Part shown: positions 39,146 to 49,711 of the stretch, one piece after another
Layout of the letters: the number at the start of each line of letters is the position of its first letter
Position numbering within the stretch: the stretch's first letter is position 1
Assembly: GCF_045062605.1 (NCBI RefSeq)
Contig: NZ_JBJGDW010000012.1
Location: forward strand, 1-64,000
Source: Deinococcus sp045062605
Lineage (GTDB): Bacteria > Deinococcota > Deinococci > Deinococcales > Deinococcaceae
DNA length: 64,000 nt
Direction of reading: 5' to 3'
Position numbers and translations under genes: made by a program
Notes under the pieces: generated by a model
Databases searched by the model: none
What the model was told of the DNA's origin: nothing
What the model saw: the letters and a program-made list of their open reading frames with translations, nothing else

Positions 39146-42100
39146 ATGTCCATGTTTAATCCCGTCGAACCCAATCCTAAATTTCCCCTGATGGAAGAAA
39201 CCACCCTCAAGTGGTGGAACGAGCAGAAAATCTTCGAGCGCAGCCTGGAAGGCACGCAGGATGGCCCGGTCTACACTTTCTACGAGGGGCCTCCCACCGC
39301 CAACGGTCAGCCGGGCATCCACCACGTTCAGGCGCGCAGTTTCAAGGATCTGTTTCCGCGTTTCAAGACCATGCAGGGCTACCATGTGCCGCGCAAGGCG
39401 GGCTGGGACACCCACGGCCTGCCCGTGGAAATCGGCGTCGAGAAGAAGCTGGGGCTGAATTCCAAGCGCGAGGTGGAGGCGTACGGGATCGACAAATTCA
39501 ACGCCGAATGCCGCCAGAGCGTCTTCGTGTACGAGGCCGACTGGCGCAGGTTTACCGAGCGCATGGGCTACTGGGTGGATCTGGACGACGCCTACATGAC
39601 GCTGCACAAGGACTACATCGAGTCGGTGTGGTGGAGTGTGGCCGAGCTGGAGAAGAAAGGGCTGCTGTACCGGGGCTTCCGCGTCGCGCCGTACTGCCCG
39701 AAAGACGGCACCACGCTGAGCAATGCCGAGGTCAGCGAGGGCTACAAGGACATCCAGGACCCCAGCGTTTACATCACCTTTGACCTGAAAGAGCCGGAAA
39801 AACTGGGGCTGGAGGCGGGCGCGGCGTTTCTGGTCTGGACGACGACTCCGTGGACGCTGCCGTACAACGTGGGCGTCGCCATCCACCCGGAGTTCGAGTA
39901 CGTGGCCGCCAAGGACAAGGACGGCAAGGTCCTGATCCTGGCCCGCACGCTGCTGGACGAGGTGCTGGGCGAGGGCGCGGAGGTGATGAAGTCGTTCAAG
40001 GGGACGGAACTGGACCGGCTGAGCTACGAACCTCTGTATACCGAGGCGTATGAGGCCGAGGGCGACGGCGCACCGATCTGGATGAGTGGCCTGGATACCT
40101 ACGTCAGCGACAGCGACGGCACCGGCATCGTCCATACCGCCCCGGCCTTTGGCGAGGACGACATGCGGCTGGCAAAGAATTACGGCTTCCCCGTGATCGT
40201 GGGCGTGGACCCAGAGGGCAAGCACCGCTACGGCCCGTGGAAAGGCGTGTTCTTCCGCGATGCCAACCAGGACATCATCCGTGACCTCAAGGCGCGCGGC
40301 CTGATGTGGCGCGACAAGAATTTCATGCACTCCTACCCGCATTGCTGGCGCTGCGGCACGCCGCTGATGTATTACGCCACCGAGAGCTGGTATCTGAACA
40401 ACACCTCCATGAAAGAGCGGCTGATCGAACTGAACCAGACCATCGACTGGCACCCGCCGCACATCAAGAACGGGCGCTACGGCGGCTGGCTGGAAAACCT
40501 GATCGACTGGAACCTGTCGCGCAACCGCTATTGGGGCACGCCGCTGCCGATCTGGGAAACGGCGGACGGCGGCAAATACAAAGTTGTAGGCAGCTACGCC
40601 GAACTGGCGGAACTCAGCGGGCGGCCAGAGCTGACCGGACCGGACTTTGACCCTCACCGCCCGTTCGTGGACGACATCACCTTCGAGCTGGACGATGAGA
40701 CCTATAAGCGCGTGCCCTACGTGATGGACGTGTGGTACGACAGCGGTTCCATGCCGTTCGCTCAGCATCACTATCCGTTCGAGAACAGGGCGAAATTCGA
40801 GAACGGCGGCTTTCCTGCCGACTACATCGCGGAGGCCATCGATCAGACGCGTGGGTGGTTCAACAGCCTGCACCAGATCGGCACAATGGTCTTCGATTCG
40901 GTGGCCTACAAGTCGGTGATCTGCTCGGGGCACATCCTGGACGAGAAGGGCCTGAAGATGTCCAAGAGCCGGGGCAACATCGTCAATCCCTGGGAGGTCT
41001 TCGAGTTATACGGGGCCGACGCCGCACGCTGGTACATGTACGTGTCCGCGCCGCCCGAACTGAGCCGCCGCTTCGGCATGAATCTGGTGGGCGAGGCGTT
41101 CCGCAGCTACTTTTTAACGCTGTGGAACACCTACAGCTTCTTCGTGCTGTACGCCAACCTCGACAAGCCGGACCTGCGGGCCGCGCCGCCGCTGGAGGAC
41201 CGCCCGGAAGTGGACCGCTGGCTGCTGGCGAAGGTGCAGGCGCTGATCGAGACCGTGACCGAGCGGCTGGAAAACTACGATCCCACCGGATCGAGCCGGG
41301 CTTTGCAGGACTTCGTGACCGAGGATCTGAGCAACTGGTACGTGCGCCGCAACCGCAGACGCTTCTGGAGCGGCGACGGACAGGTGGACCTGAGTGCCTA
41401 TTCCACGCTGCATTACGCCCTCGTCACGGTGACGCAACTGACCGCGCCGTTCACGCCGTTCCTGGCGGAGACGCTGTATCAGAATCTGGTGCGGAGTGTG
41501 GACGACAGCGCGCCGGAAAGCGTGCATCTCTCACCCTGGCCGGTGGTGGACGAGGCCCTGGCCGCGCCGTCGCTGGTGGGCGAGATGGACGCCGTTCTGC
41601 GGGTGGTCAGTCTGGGCCGGGCGGTGCGCGCCAAGAGCGGGATGCGCCAGCGTCAGCCCCTGCCGCGCGTAATGCTGCGTGCGCGCACGCCCGAGATGAC
41701 GGCGGCGCTGGGACGTTTCGGTGAGCAGATCAGTGAGGAATTGAACGTCAAGGAAGTGGAATTGCTGGACCAGTATGCCGAACTGGTCAGCTACGCCCTG
41801 CGTCCTAACCTTCAGTTGCTGGGCAAGAAATTTGGTAAGGCGGTGCCGCAGGTGCGTGCGGCATTGGCGGCGGCAGATGCCTCCGAGATCGCGCGGGCGG
41901 TGCGGGACGGCAAGCAATTCGAGGTGCTTGCGCCCACGGGCGAACGCTTCGAGCTGGGGCCGGACGAGGTGCTGGTGGACGCCAAATCCCCGGAAGGCTA
42001 CGCCGCGCAGGAAGAGGCCGGGTATCTGGTGGCCTTCGACACCACGCTGACCCGTGAGCTGGAGCTGGAGGGGCTTGCCCGCGATCTGGTGCGCGGCATC

Positions 42101-42325
42101 CAGGACGGGCGCAAGAAGGCCGGATTCGAGGTGCAGGACCGCATCACGCTGCATCTGGAGCTGGAAGGCGACGCCCGCGCCGCTGCCGAGGCGTGGCAGG
42201 AATACCTGATGTCCGAGACGCTAGCCGAAACGCTGGTCTTCGGTCAGGCATCAGGATTTAAGACCGAGGTGGAGGGCGGCACGGCCTATCTGGAGAAGCT
42301 GGAGGCAGACGGCCTCACGGTTTAG
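39146..42325 (+). CDS. ileS: Isoleucyl-tRNA synthetase, type 2, with altered HIGH motif
   Basis: The 1059-aa class I synthetase charges tRNA(Ile). It has an N-terminal catalytic core, the CP1 editing domain (about 200-400), KMSKS at 604-608, and a long C-terminal anticodon and tail region with 'LNVKEVELLDQ'. The HIGH position reads G57-I58-H59-H60 ('GQPGIHHVQARSFKD'), whereas remembered Thermus IleRS reads H-V-G-H there. First and third residues are thus swapped. Type-2 enzymes are known for mupirocin tolerance. It is read from the T-box transcript. Confidence 0.96.
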   Translation: MSMFNPVEPNPKFPLMEETTLKWWNEQKIFERSLEGTQDGPVYTFYEGPPTANGQPGIHHVQARSFKDLFPRFKTMQGYHVPRKAGWDTHGLPVEIGVEKKLGLNSKREVEAYGIDKFNAECRQSVFVYEADWRRFTERMGYWVDLDDAYMTLHKDYIESVWWSVAELEKKGLLYRGFRVAPYCPKDGTTLSNAEVSEGYKDIQDPSVYITFDLKEPEKLGLEAGAAFLVWTTTPWTLPYNVGVAIHPEFEYVAAKDKDGKVLILARTLLDEVLGEGAEVMKSFKGTELDRLSYEPLYTEAYEAEGDGAPIWMSGLDTYVSDSDGTGIVHTAPAFGEDDMRLAKNYGFPVIVGVDPEGKHRYGPWKGVFFRDANQDIIRDLKARGLMWRDKNFMHSYPHCWRCGTPLMYYATESWYLNNTSMKERLIELNQTIDWHPPHIKNGRYGGWLENLIDWNLSRNRYWGTPLPIWETADGGKYKVVGSYAELAELSGRPELTGPDFDPHRPFVDDITFELDDETYKRVPYVMDVWYDSGSMPFAQHHYPFENRAKFENGGFPADYIAEAIDQTRGWFNSLHQIGTMVFDSVAYKSVICSGHILDEKGLKMSKSRGNIVNPWEVFELYGADAARWYMYVSAPPELSRRFGMNLVGEAFRSYFLTLWNTYSFFVLYANLDKPDLRAAPPLEDRPEVDRWLLAKVQALIETVTERLENYDPTGSSRALQDFVTEDLSNWYVRRNRRRFWSGDGQVDLSAYSTLHYALVTVTQLTAPFTPFLAETLYQNLVRSVDDSAPESVHLSPWPVVDEALAAPSLVGEMDAVLRVVSLGRAVRAKSGMRQRQPLPRVMLRARTPEMTAALGRFGEQISEELNVKEVELLDQYAELVSYALRPNLQLLGKKFGKAVPQVRAALAAADASEIARAVRDGKQFEVLAPTGERFELGPDEVLVDAKSPEGYAAQEEAGYLVAFDTTLTRELELEGLARDLVRGIQDGRKKAGFEVQDRITLHLELEGDARAAAEAWQEYLMSETLAETLVFGQASGFKTEVEGGTAYLEKLEADGLTV

Positions 42326-42335
42326 GACGGCTCGT

Positions 42336-42375
42336 AAAAAAGGGACGCGGCGTAATCTTCGCCGCGTCCCTTTTT
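42336..42375. terminator. Bidirectional terminator between ileS and degV
   Basis: A perfect 11-bp GC-rich stem (GGGACGCGGCG with CGCCGCGTCCC) and 7-nt loop are flanked by A6 on one side and T5 on the other, so it works for both convergent genes. Confidence 0.93.
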
Positions 42376-42386
42376 CTTTCAAGCTC

Positions 42387-43226
42387 CTACGCAGGCCGCG
42401 CCATAAATCCAAAGGTTCCCGGCCCCACGTGCGCGCCGATGGCCGGACCCATCAGATGCATGCGGGCGCTCCTGACATTCAGGCCGCTGCTGGTCACGGC
42501 GTGGCGCAGGGCCTGCATGCGGCCACTGTCACGCCCGGCGTGAATCACCGAGACACACAGGGCTTCGTTGCCAAAGCGTTGGCGCAGGCCGTCCAGCATG
42601 TCATCGGTGGCGTGGTCCACCTTGCAGCGCCGCAGGGCCTTCAACTCACCGCCCTCAAACCCCAGGATCGGGCGCAGGCCCAGCATGTTGCCGAAGAACG
42701 CTTGGGCGCGGCCAATCCGTCCTCCCCGGCGCAGATAGTCCAGCGACGGCACGCTGAACTCGGCGTGAATCTGAGCGCACACGGCTTCGGCGGCCCGGAC
42801 CGCGCTGGCCGGATCACCGCCGCTGAGCAGAGCCGCTCGGGCAGCCAGCACCGCCTCGGCCAGGGGTGTGCAGGCTAGACCGCTGTCTACCACGTGAATG
42901 CGCCGCTCAAGATTAAGCAGGGTTGCGGCCCGCCGGGCGTGTTCCACGGTCTCGGAGAGCTTGCCCGACAGGTGAATGCTGACCACCTCGTCGTGGGTTT
43001 CCAGCAGTTCGCGGTACCGCGCTGCAAAGGCGGCCACGGCCACCGGTGTCGTGCTGGCTGTGCCACCCGCTTTCATATGGTTGTAGACGGCGTCAGGATC
43101 TACCTCCTGCCAATCCAGAAGCTCACGCTCCTGCATGTGGACAGTCAGGGGAATGATGTGGATACCAAGTTTCTGGGCCTCCTGGGGAGGCAGGTCACAG
43201 GTGGAGTCCGTGAGAACAGCGATCAT
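42387..43226 (-). CDS. DegV-family fatty acid-binding protein
   Basis: The 279-aa two-domain protein has 'VLTDSTCDLPPQEAQKLGIHIIPLTV', the lipid-binding 'GGTASTTPVAVAAF' loop, 'HLSGKLSETVEHARRAA' and 'YLRRGGRIGRAQAFFGNMLGLRPIL'. In Gram-positives, relatives (FakB) present fatty acids to a FakA kinase. No fakA is in this window. The gene is convergent with ileS. Confidence 0.9.
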   Translation of the reverse strand: MIAVLTDSTCDLPPQEAQKLGIHIIPLTVHMQERELLDWQEVDPDAVYNHMKAGGTASTTPVAVAAFAARYRELLETHDEVVSIHLSGKLSETVEHARRAATLLNLERRIHVVDSGLACTPLAEAVLAARAALLSGGDPASAVRAAEAVCAQIHAEFSVPSLDYLRRGGRIGRAQAFFGNMLGLRPILGFEGGELKALRRCKVDHATDDMLDGLRQRFGNEALCVSVIHAGRDSGRMQALRHAVTSSGLNVRSARMHLMGPAIGAHVGPGTFGFMARPA

Positions 43227-43329
43227 TTATCTATTCTCAGGCTGCGCTCATCTTGATTTCTGTATCGTTTCTCGCGTATCTCCCGCCGTTTGGGGGAGTG
43301 GGAGGGGGGTGAATTCGACCCGAAATAGC

Positions 43330-43384
43330 TCCGACAATATGAAGGAGATTTCCGACAATGAAGTCCGGGCAGCCGCTCTATACT
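43330..43384 (+). promoter_or_regulatory. bshA promoter with direct repeats
   Basis: A TATACT -10 box is at 43379-43384. Upstream, TCCGACAAT occurs at 43330-43338 and 43351-43359, 21 bp apart (two helical turns), with the second copy over the -35 region. A 33-codon frame starts at 43339 and overlaps the bshA GTG by 4 nt; it is probably chance. Confidence 0.4.
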
Positions 43385-43436
43385 TCCCAGCCGTGACAGC
43401 AAATCTCCCCACACCATGTAAACCAGGACCACACCA

Positions 43437-44561
43437 GTGAAAGTCGCCGTGCTGTGCCACGCTAGCGCAGGCGGCTCCGGCGTCGTCGCTACCGAACTGG
43501 GCCTCAAGGTGGCGCGGGCCGGGCATGAGGTGCATTTCATCGGCTCAGCGCAACCCTTCCGGCTCTCGGGGCAGTGTGGCATGCGCGGCCCGTACTTCCA
43601 TCAGGTCAGCGGTTTCGCCTACGCACTGTTCGAGCAGCCGTACCCGGAGCTGGCCGCCGCCAACACCCTGACGGAAGTGATGCTGGAATACGGCGTGGAG
43701 TTGGCGCACGCACATTACGCCATTCCGCACGCGACGGCGGCCATTCATGCGCGCGCCATCGTCGGCAAGGGACGGGTGCTGACCACATTGCACGGCACCG
43801 ACGTGACGCTGGTGGGAGCAGAACCCGCCTTCAGGCACACCACCCGCCACGCCATCGAGCGGAGTGACCATGTGACCGCCGTGTCTCAGTTTCTGGCCGA
43901 GCAGACCGTTGAGGTCTTCGGAATTGACCGCGAGATCGAAGTCATCCATAACTTCGTGGACGGCGGGCGCTTCCGGCGCATCACCGATCCCGAGGTGCGC
44001 CTGCGTTTTGCCCACCCGGAAGAGGCGCTGCTGGTGCATGTCAGCAACTTCAGGCCGGTCAAGCGGGTGGAAGACGTGGTGCAGATCTTCGCCCGCGTGG
44101 CTTCTGAACTGCCCGCCCGGCTGCTGATGATCGGCGACGGCCCGGATCGTCCGCGCGCCTTTGAACTGGCCCAGCAACTGGGCGTGATCGGCAGGACTCA
44201 CTTCCTGGGATCGTTCCCCGACGTGGAGACCGTGTTGGGCATCAGCGACCTGTTCTTGCTTCCCAGCAGCAACGAGAGTTTCGGTCTGGCCGCGCTGGAG
44301 GCCATGAGTTGCGAGGTGCCGGTGGTGGCCGCCCGCGCCGGAGGCATTCCCGAAGTCGTCGAGGACGGCGTGACTGGTTTCCTTTGCCCGGTGGGAGATG
44401 TGGACGGCATGGCAGACGCGGCGCTGCGGGTGCTGCGGGACCGCGAGCTGTACCTGAGCATGGGCGCGGCGGCGCGGCAGGCAGCGGTCACGCGCTTCTC
44501 CCCTACCCTGATCGTGCCGCAGTATCTGGAGGCATATGAACGGGTCTTGCGTGGGGATTGA
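43437..44561 (+). CDS. bshA: N-acetylglucosaminyl-L-malate synthase (bacillithiol synthesis)
   Basis: The 374-aa GT4 glycosyltransferase joins N-acetylglucosamine from UDP-GlcNAc to L-malate, the first step of bacillithiol synthesis, in the cytosol. Typical features are 'GGSGVVATELGLKVARAGHEVHFI', 'ALFEQPYPELAAANTLTEV', 'LTTLHGTDVTLVGAEPAF', 'HVSNFRPVKRVEDVV' and the sugar-nucleotide 'PSSNESFGLAALEAM'. The start is GTG. Bacillithiol is the known low-molecular-weight thiol of deinococci. bshB and bshC are not in this window. Confidence 0.93.
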   Translation: MKVAVLCHASAGGSGVVATELGLKVARAGHEVHFIGSAQPFRLSGQCGMRGPYFHQVSGFAYALFEQPYPELAAANTLTEVMLEYGVELAHAHYAIPHATAAIHARAIVGKGRVLTTLHGTDVTLVGAEPAFRHTTRHAIERSDHVTAVSQFLAEQTVEVFGIDREIEVIHNFVDGGRFRRITDPEVRLRFAHPEEALLVHVSNFRPVKRVEDVVQIFARVASELPARLLMIGDGPDRPRAFELAQQLGVIGRTHFLGSFPDVETVLGISDLFLLPSSNESFGLAALEAMSCEVPVVAARAGGIPEVVEDGVTGFLCPVGDVDGMADAALRVLRDRELYLSMGAAARQAAVTRFSPTLIVPQYLEAYERVLRGD

Positions 44562-44600
44562 GGCTTGGGCGCCACTGACACATGTATCTATCCACAATCT

Positions 44601-44637
44601 TAAGTGAAAAGATTCACAATGTCCTATGTTTGTGAAA
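44601..44637 (-). repeat. Intergenic TTCAC/GTGAA/TTCAC element, copy E
   Basis: On the minus strand: TTTCAC (44637-44632), 14 nt, GTGAA, TCTT, TTCAC, TTA. The first two arms extend to a 7-bp stem (TTCACAA/TTGTGAA), with paired changes relative to copies A and D. It lies between convergent bshA and the histidine phosphatase gene. Confidence 0.8.
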
Positions 44638-44662
44638 TTTAGATTCGCTTACCCCTTTTGTC

Positions 44663-45253
44663 TTACAACTCGATCTGCCAACCATCTGTCGTCTGAATCA
44701 ATTCCGTTAACTCCGCGTTGGCCCACGCAAAACGGTCTGAACGCCAGCTCTCCACCACCGGAACACGCAGCAGGCGGATTAGGACCGAGGTCAACGCGCC
44801 GCCGTGCGAAACGATGATGGGCGTGCCGGGCATGTTCAGGACGGATTGAAGGGCCGCCTCGAAACGGTTCGCTACGTCACGCTGACTTTCACCACCAGGG
44901 AATGAAATGCTGTCGCCTGGGCCGACGAGTTCGCCGAATCCGGTCTTCAGATCGCTGTAAGGCCGCCCGCACCAGTCGCCGGGATCGATCTCCTGAATGC
45001 CGTCCAGCACGGTCACGGGCACGCCCACCAGCTCGGCAGCAGGTGCAGCGGTCTGCTGGGTGCGGATGTATGTACTGGCATAGACACGGGGAGAATCGAG
45101 ATTCAGGGCAGCAAGCTTGCAGGCCAGCGCCCGAGCCTGCGCGTGGCCCTCGGCGGTCAGTTCGTCATTCTGGCTGTCCATGCCGCGCAGCACGCCCGCG
45201 ACGTTTCCGGTGGTCTGCCCGTGGCGGGCTAAAAAAAGGCGAGATGGGGTCAC
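44663..45253 (-). CDS. Histidine phosphatase-family protein
   Basis: The 196-aa phosphoglycerate mutase-like phosphatase has the catalytic R10-H11-G ('LFLARHGQTTGN'), 'YASTYIRTQQTAAPAAELVGVPV', 'IQEIDPGDWCGRPYSDL' and the second His in 'IIVSHGGALTSVL'. Such enzymes dephosphorylate sugar phosphates, nucleotides or similar. The open frame runs far upstream, but GTG at 45253 gives the normal N terminus and has TACACT 6 nt before it (leaderless). Confidence 0.9.
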   Translation of the reverse strand: MTPSRLFLARHGQTTGNVAGVLRGMDSQNDELTAEGHAQARALACKLAALNLDSPRVYASTYIRTQQTAAPAAELVGVPVTVLDGIQEIDPGDWCGRPYSDLKTGFGELVGPGDSISFPGGESQRDVANRFEAALQSVLNMPGTPIIVSHGGALTSVLIRLLRVPVVESWRSDRFAWANAELTELIQTTDGWQIEL

Positions 45254-45270
45254 CGCAGGAGTGTAGCCAG

Positions 45271-45984
45271 TCAGGACGGCCCAGAGGGCAGCCCTTCCCA
45301 CACGCCCCGGACCCCTTGCACCTCGAAGCGGGCGAACAGTTCCTCGCCGTACCAGTTTTCCTGGCGGGTGCGGGCAATGGCGTGGCGGTGCGCGCCGCCC
45401 TGATACGCGTAAGCACGCATGCTCGCCTGGTCCTGCCAGACGCTGAAGGTGGCCTGCTGCACCACCGGCCACTCGCCCAGCCCCAACGCAGAGATCAGGC
45501 CGGGCTGATCCGGCAGAAATTCCTGCGTGCCCGGTACCGCCCGCCAAAAGGCCGCCAATCGGGTGGGACGAATGACGGCACGGGTCAGGACCGCGACGGG
45601 CAATTCGCCGCAAGGATGGCGTGAGACGGCGGGGCCGAACGGTTCCTGTCCGGCCCATCGTCCATGCCAGCGCAATGGCCGCAGCAGCAGGGTCACGGTG
45701 TCGGCCACGGCCTCCCGCTCCTGCCGACGCCAGGGGCTGTCCTCGAACAGCTCGAAGGCGGCGCGCGACTGCCACACCGCAAACCGCCCCCAGCGGCGCA
45801 GATCCACGCTCAGCGAGAGTTTCGCACCCTGTCCGGTGCCCAGCAGGCGGTAAAAATCGAGGCCCGGCAGCCCGCGCAGGTGGCTGTGGTCCGTCGCCAT
45901 GCGCCGCATTCCCGCGCGCAGATCGGCGGGCGCAAAACGGTTGACGGTCAGGGTCACGAGTGGGGCAGGGGGCGGAGCGGACAT
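45271..45984 (-). CDS. CrtA-like (spheroidene monooxygenase family) protein
   Basis: The 237-aa product matches the CrtA family pattern: 'AVLTRAVIRPTRLAAFWRAVPGTQEFL', 'LISALGLGEWPVVQQATFSVWQDQASMRAYAYQGGAHRHAIARTR', 'NWYGEELFARFEV'. In photosynthetic bacteria CrtA is a haem monooxygenase adding a keto group to acyclic carotenoids. Deinococci make the ketocarotenoid deinoxanthin, but the known pathway uses other ketolases, so the substrate here is open. TAAACT lies 8 nt before the ATG. Confidence 0.83.
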   Translation of the reverse strand: MSAPPPAPLVTLTVNRFAPADLRAGMRRMATDHSHLRGLPGLDFYRLLGTGQGAKLSLSVDLRRWGRFAVWQSRAAFELFEDSPWRRQEREAVADTVTLLLRPLRWHGRWAGQEPFGPAVSRHPCGELPVAVLTRAVIRPTRLAAFWRAVPGTQEFLPDQPGLISALGLGEWPVVQQATFSVWQDQASMRAYAYQGGAHRHAIARTRQENWYGEELFARFEVQGVRGVWEGLPSGPS

Positions 45985-46116
45985 CAGAGAACAGTTTAGG
46001 CCGCGCGTGGGCGCAGACTTTGGCCTGTCCCACGGTTGACGTGCCAGCACGGACGCTCAAGTTTCTCGGAAACCCCTGTCACGGTGCGCGGACCGCCTCT
46101 CCCCTATGCTGGGGAC

Positions 46117-47967
<1,851 letters not shown>

Positions 47968-48053
47968 GGGACTGCCTACCCTCTCTTCAAAAAATCTTTT
48001 GAGTGTGTGGGAGAGTAGGTTTACCGGCGGGCGCGGCGACAACACTTGCAGGT

Positions 48054-48974
48054 ATGACCAGAGATGCCGAAAGCACCCAACCCGTGAAAAACCAGTACGA
48101 GATGCGTGACCCGCTGAGCCAGTACCCGCGTCCGCCCTTTCGCAGGCAGCCACAGTCCGCCCCAGGTCTGGCGAGTGAGATGGACCCCAGGCCGGACCAC
48201 GGCGAGGACAGCTACGTGGGCTTTGGCCGTCTGAAGGGCCGCAAGGCGCTGATCACTGGGGCCGATTCGGGCATCGGGCGGGCCGTCGCCATCGCCTTTG
48301 CACGGGAAGGTGCAGACGTGGCGCTGAACTACCTAAAGGTGGAAGACTCCGACGCCGAGGAAGTGATCAAGCTGGTGGAGGCCGCCGGGCAGAAAGCTGT
48401 GGTCATTCCAGGGGACCTGACCGACGAGGCGTTTTGCAAGGAACTCGTCCAGAAGGCCGTGGACGGGCTGGGCGGACTGGATATTCTGGTCAGCAACGCG
48501 GGCAAGCAGACGGCGGTGGAGGCCATCGCCGACCTGACCTCCGAGCAGTTCGACGAGACCATGAAGACCAACATCTACGCCATGTTCTGGATCACCAAGG
48601 CGGCGCTGCCGCACATGGGACCGGGATCCAGCATCATCAACACCACCTCGATTCAGGCGAGCCAGCCGTCCAAGAATCTGCTGGACTACGCCATGACCAA
48701 GGCAGCAATGGCCAATTTCACGGGCGGCCTGGCCAAGCAGGTGGCCGCACAGGGCATCCGTGTCAACGCTGTGGCCCCTGGCCCATACTGGACAGCCTTG
48801 CAGCCCAGCGGCGGGCAGCCCCAGGAAAGCGTGATGAAGTTTGGCGAGGGCGTGCCGCTGGGCCGCCCCGGTCAGCCCGCCGAGATCGCGCCGCTGTACG
48901 TGCTGCTGGCCTCGCAGGAAGGCAGCTACATGACCGGGAATGTGTATGCGAGTACGGGTGGAACGCTGTACTAG
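48054..48974 (+). CDS. Short-chain dehydrogenase/reductase with N-terminal extension
   Basis: The 306-aa NAD(P)-dependent oxidoreductase has cofactor motif 'ITGADSGIGRAVAIAFA', 'NAGKQTAVEAIADL', active-site Ser in 'INTTSIQAS', 'YAMTKAAMANFT' (Tyr-x3-Lys), and 'GIRVNAVAPGPYWTALQPS'. The 45-residue Pro/Gln-rich N-terminal extension ('YPRPPFRRQPQ', 'MDPRPDHGEDSYVG') is typical of the YhdF/GSP39-like stress group. It ends at a strong terminator. Confidence 0.9.
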   Translation: MTRDAESTQPVKNQYEMRDPLSQYPRPPFRRQPQSAPGLASEMDPRPDHGEDSYVGFGRLKGRKALITGADSGIGRAVAIAFAREGADVALNYLKVEDSDAEEVIKLVEAAGQKAVVIPGDLTDEAFCKELVQKAVDGLGGLDILVSNAGKQTAVEAIADLTSEQFDETMKTNIYAMFWITKAALPHMGPGSSIINTTSIQASQPSKNLLDYAMTKAAMANFTGGLAKQVAAQGIRVNAVAPGPYWTALQPSGGQPQESVMKFGEGVPLGRPGQPAEIAPLYVLLASQEGSYMTGNVYASTGGTLY

Positions 48975-48980
48975 GGTTCA

Positions 48981-49029
48981 GAGATGGGAAAGCCGCGCAA
49001 CCACGGACGCTGCGCGGCTTTCCCATCTC
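48981..49029. terminator. Strong bidirectional terminator after the SDR gene
   Basis: A perfect 19-bp inverted repeat (48981-48999 with 49011-49029) with an 11-nt loop lies between convergent genes, 6 nt from each stop codon. No long T-tract. Confidence 0.8.
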
Positions 49030-49034
49030 GGCGA

Positions 49035-49580
49035 TCAGAAGCGGTGCAGAAACGGCAGGCGCATCGGCCAATTAGTGGGCCATGGTACCCGCGCGGCGAT
49101 CAGCAGACCAACTCCAGCAATGGCCACGCTGCCCAGCACATCCAGGCTGTGGTGCGCTCCGATGGCCAGACGGCCCAGCATGACGGCAAGCAGTCCAGCG
49201 GCGAAGACGGGCCACCAGCGGCGGTCCAGCCACCACGCCCAGCCCAGCAGCAGCGCGGCGATCAGGGTGTGGTCACTGGGAAAGCCGTTGTCGGCGGCGA
49301 CGTGGGCCAGCGGCGCGTATTGTTCGGCGAGATACGGGCGGGGGTCCGCGATGAGGCGCCCCAGCAGCAGCGTCAGCAGCGTGGCCACCAGCAGGGAGAA
49401 AGCCATCCGGGCCAGCAGAGCGGGCGTCAGGGTTCGCAGGTGACGCAGCAGCAAGGCCGCAAGCAGCGCCACCAGCACCAACAGCAAGGCGTTGGCGCAG
49501 AACACGGCCACGCCGCCAAAGGCCGGACTGCCCAGGGTTGCGGCGTGCAGAGATTGTTGCAGGGAATCGGTCATCTGCAT
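49035..49580 (-). CDS. PAP2-family membrane phosphatase
   Basis: The 181-aa membrane protein has about five helices and the PAP2 motifs 'GRLIADPRPY', 'FPSDHT' and 'GRLAIGAHHSLDVLGS' (Arg, His, Asp triad). It could be an undecaprenyl-diphosphate phosphatase of BcrC type or a lipid phosphatase. Two ATGs (49580 and 49574) are possible. A second PAP2 gene lies 490 bp away. Confidence 0.88.
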   Translation of the reverse strand: MQMTDSLQQSLHAATLGSPAFGGVAVFCANALLLVLVALLAALLLRHLRTLTPALLARMAFSLLVATLLTLLLGRLIADPRPYLAEQYAPLAHVAADNGFPSDHTLIAALLLGWAWWLDRRWWPVFAAGLLAVMLGRLAIGAHHSLDVLGSVAIAGVGLLIAARVPWPTNWPMRLPFLHRF

Positions 49581-49711
49581 TCAGTGTGGAGCAAGGAGAG
49601 CTGAAGTGCGCCATCCAAAGTGATGAGGCAGACCATAACTTGTGGAGGCAAAGCAGCGCCGCCCGCCTCAGGATCGAAGCGGGCGGCGTCTGGCGTTTTC
49701 GTGCGGCGCGG

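Noticed and set aside
39101..40933. 610-codon minus-strand open frame antisense to ileS
   Set aside because: It lies opposite the catalytic and editing domains of ileS with no motif of its own; it is a shadow.
43339..43440. 33-codon frame overlapping the bshA start
   Set aside because: It has no ribosome site before its ATG and begins upstream of the likely bshA transcript start, so it is probably not translated.
44663..46060. Fusion of histidine phosphatase with an upstream 270-residue domain
   Set aside because: The upstream part is out of frame with the CrtA-like gene and meaningless as protein; a leaderless GTG start with TACACT gives the normal phosphatase N terminus.
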